This document shows, piece after piece, positions 63,487 through 64,000 of a stretch of DNA of 64,000 nucleotides. Made by a program: the position numbers and the translations under genes. This DNA is from Epinephelus fuscoguttatus (taxonomy: Eukaryota; Chordata; Actinopteri; Perciformes; Serranidae). The DNA lies in the NCBI RefSeq assembly GCF_011397635.1, contig NC_064765.1:986001-1050000 (forward strand). Reading direction: 5' to 3'. The notes below the pieces were generated by a model that was not told the DNA's origin, did no database searches, and saw only the letters and a list, made by a program, of their open reading frames with translations. Numbering within the stretch: position 1 is the stretch's first letter; the number at the start of each line of letters is the position of its first letter.

Positions 63487-63703
63487 GATAACATCTATAT
63501 ATAACATAATCTCTGATTCATTCAGGTCCTGTATGTGTCAAACTATTCTGAGCTGTTTTTGCCTGAGACGACTTAATACATCATGTACCTGAGTCTGTTC
63601 TCCAAATTAAATTTCAGTTCAGTTTGTGACCTGCAGATTATGTTCATCGTCTGCTGAGCTGTCCAAGAGTTTTTGAAAGAAGCTGTTCAGAAGCTCAGTG
63701 GTG

Positions 63704-63709
<6 letters not shown>

Positions 63710-63747
<38 letters not shown>
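63710..63747. repeat. (CA)n microsatellite
   Basis: About 19 CA units inside block 3. Confidence 0.9.
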
Positions 63748-63748
<1 letters not shown>

Positions 63749-64000
63749 CTGCACATTACAGTAACTGCTGAGGAGAGATATTCAATTACAGCATGTGATA
63801 AATGCAGTAATGTTTGCAGCAGAGCATTGACGCTCACAGCCCTCGTCCTCCTCCTCTGCCTCCTCTTCATCACCTTTCTGCTCCTCCTGTTTCCTTGTCT
63901 CTGTGTTGTGTGTGTGTGTCCAGAGTGTGTGTGTATGTGTGTATCAGCGTGCGTGTCTCTTCCTGTGTGTGTTCGTCATCAACTCTGAGACAACGCTGAA

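Larger units (their letters stand above)
62050..63800. repeat. Three related ~0.6-kb blocks, the middle one a mosaic
   Basis: Block 1 (about 62050-62720) and block 2 (about 62725-63310) share long words such as TTGCCATGGAAACTGTTGGA. Block 2 and block 3 (about 63320-63800) share others such as TAATGATAACATCTATATAT and TTAATACATCATGTACCTG. Block 1 and block 3 share little. No exon is supported; short frames here are not protein-like. Confidence 0.8.

Overview
The window is nuclear DNA of a ray-finned fish, probably a percomorph teleost. This is inferred from three things: vertebrate-style split genes with GT-AG introns, dense teleost-type repeats (tRNA-derived SINEs, hAT relics, TTAA-flanked inverted-repeat elements, many CA/GT runs), and exon peptides that resemble vertebrate proteins. 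Nothing looks prokaryotic, and most open frames are chance readings in introns and repeats.

Left part (1-18.9 kb, + strand): the 3' half of one gene, read here as sixteen exons that splice into a continuous 565-codon frame ending at 17978, with an AATAAA at 18870. The protein looks like DNAAF9 (formerly C20orf194), the vertebrate relative of Tetrahymena Shulin, which handles outer-arm dynein before delivery to cilia. Its 5' half lies to the left of the window. Several introns hold hAT transposon relics with remains of BED-type zinc fingers.

Middle (18.9-28.4 kb): intergenic DNA between two convergent genes. It contains a SINE split by another element, a TTAA-flanked element, a larger hAT-like element with a nested insertion, and a near-perfect 107-nt inverted repeat.

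Second gene (28.4-37.3 kb, - strand): a kyphoscoliosis-peptidase (KY)-like gene with a TATA box, a non-coding first exon and six coding exons. The transglutaminase-like Cys-His-Asp triad is intact. The last exon does not stay in frame: the two halves of the C-terminal region lie in different frames, so there is a real lesion or an assembly error. Its introns hold a 1.1-kb long-TIR element and a 33-bp minisatellite.

Right part (37.3-64 kb): mostly repeats. Possible genic items are an orphan minus-strand reading frame at 42.2-42.5 kb, a CpG/GC-box promoter-like stretch with a possible first coding exon at 45.99 kb (+), and a broken THAP-domain exon inside a transposon at 47.1 kb. Nested insertions are common; one stack at 43.2-44.5 kb is three layers deep and its SINE has an exact 10-bp target duplication. 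At the right edge a 74-bp minisatellite with a 222-bp higher-order period is followed by three related ~0.6-kb blocks, of which the middle one reads as a fine-scale mosaic of the other two. That suggests a consensus or assembly artefact. I did not find a convincing new biological system. The strongest leads are the mosaic block, the KY-like frame break and the two unassigned exon candidates.
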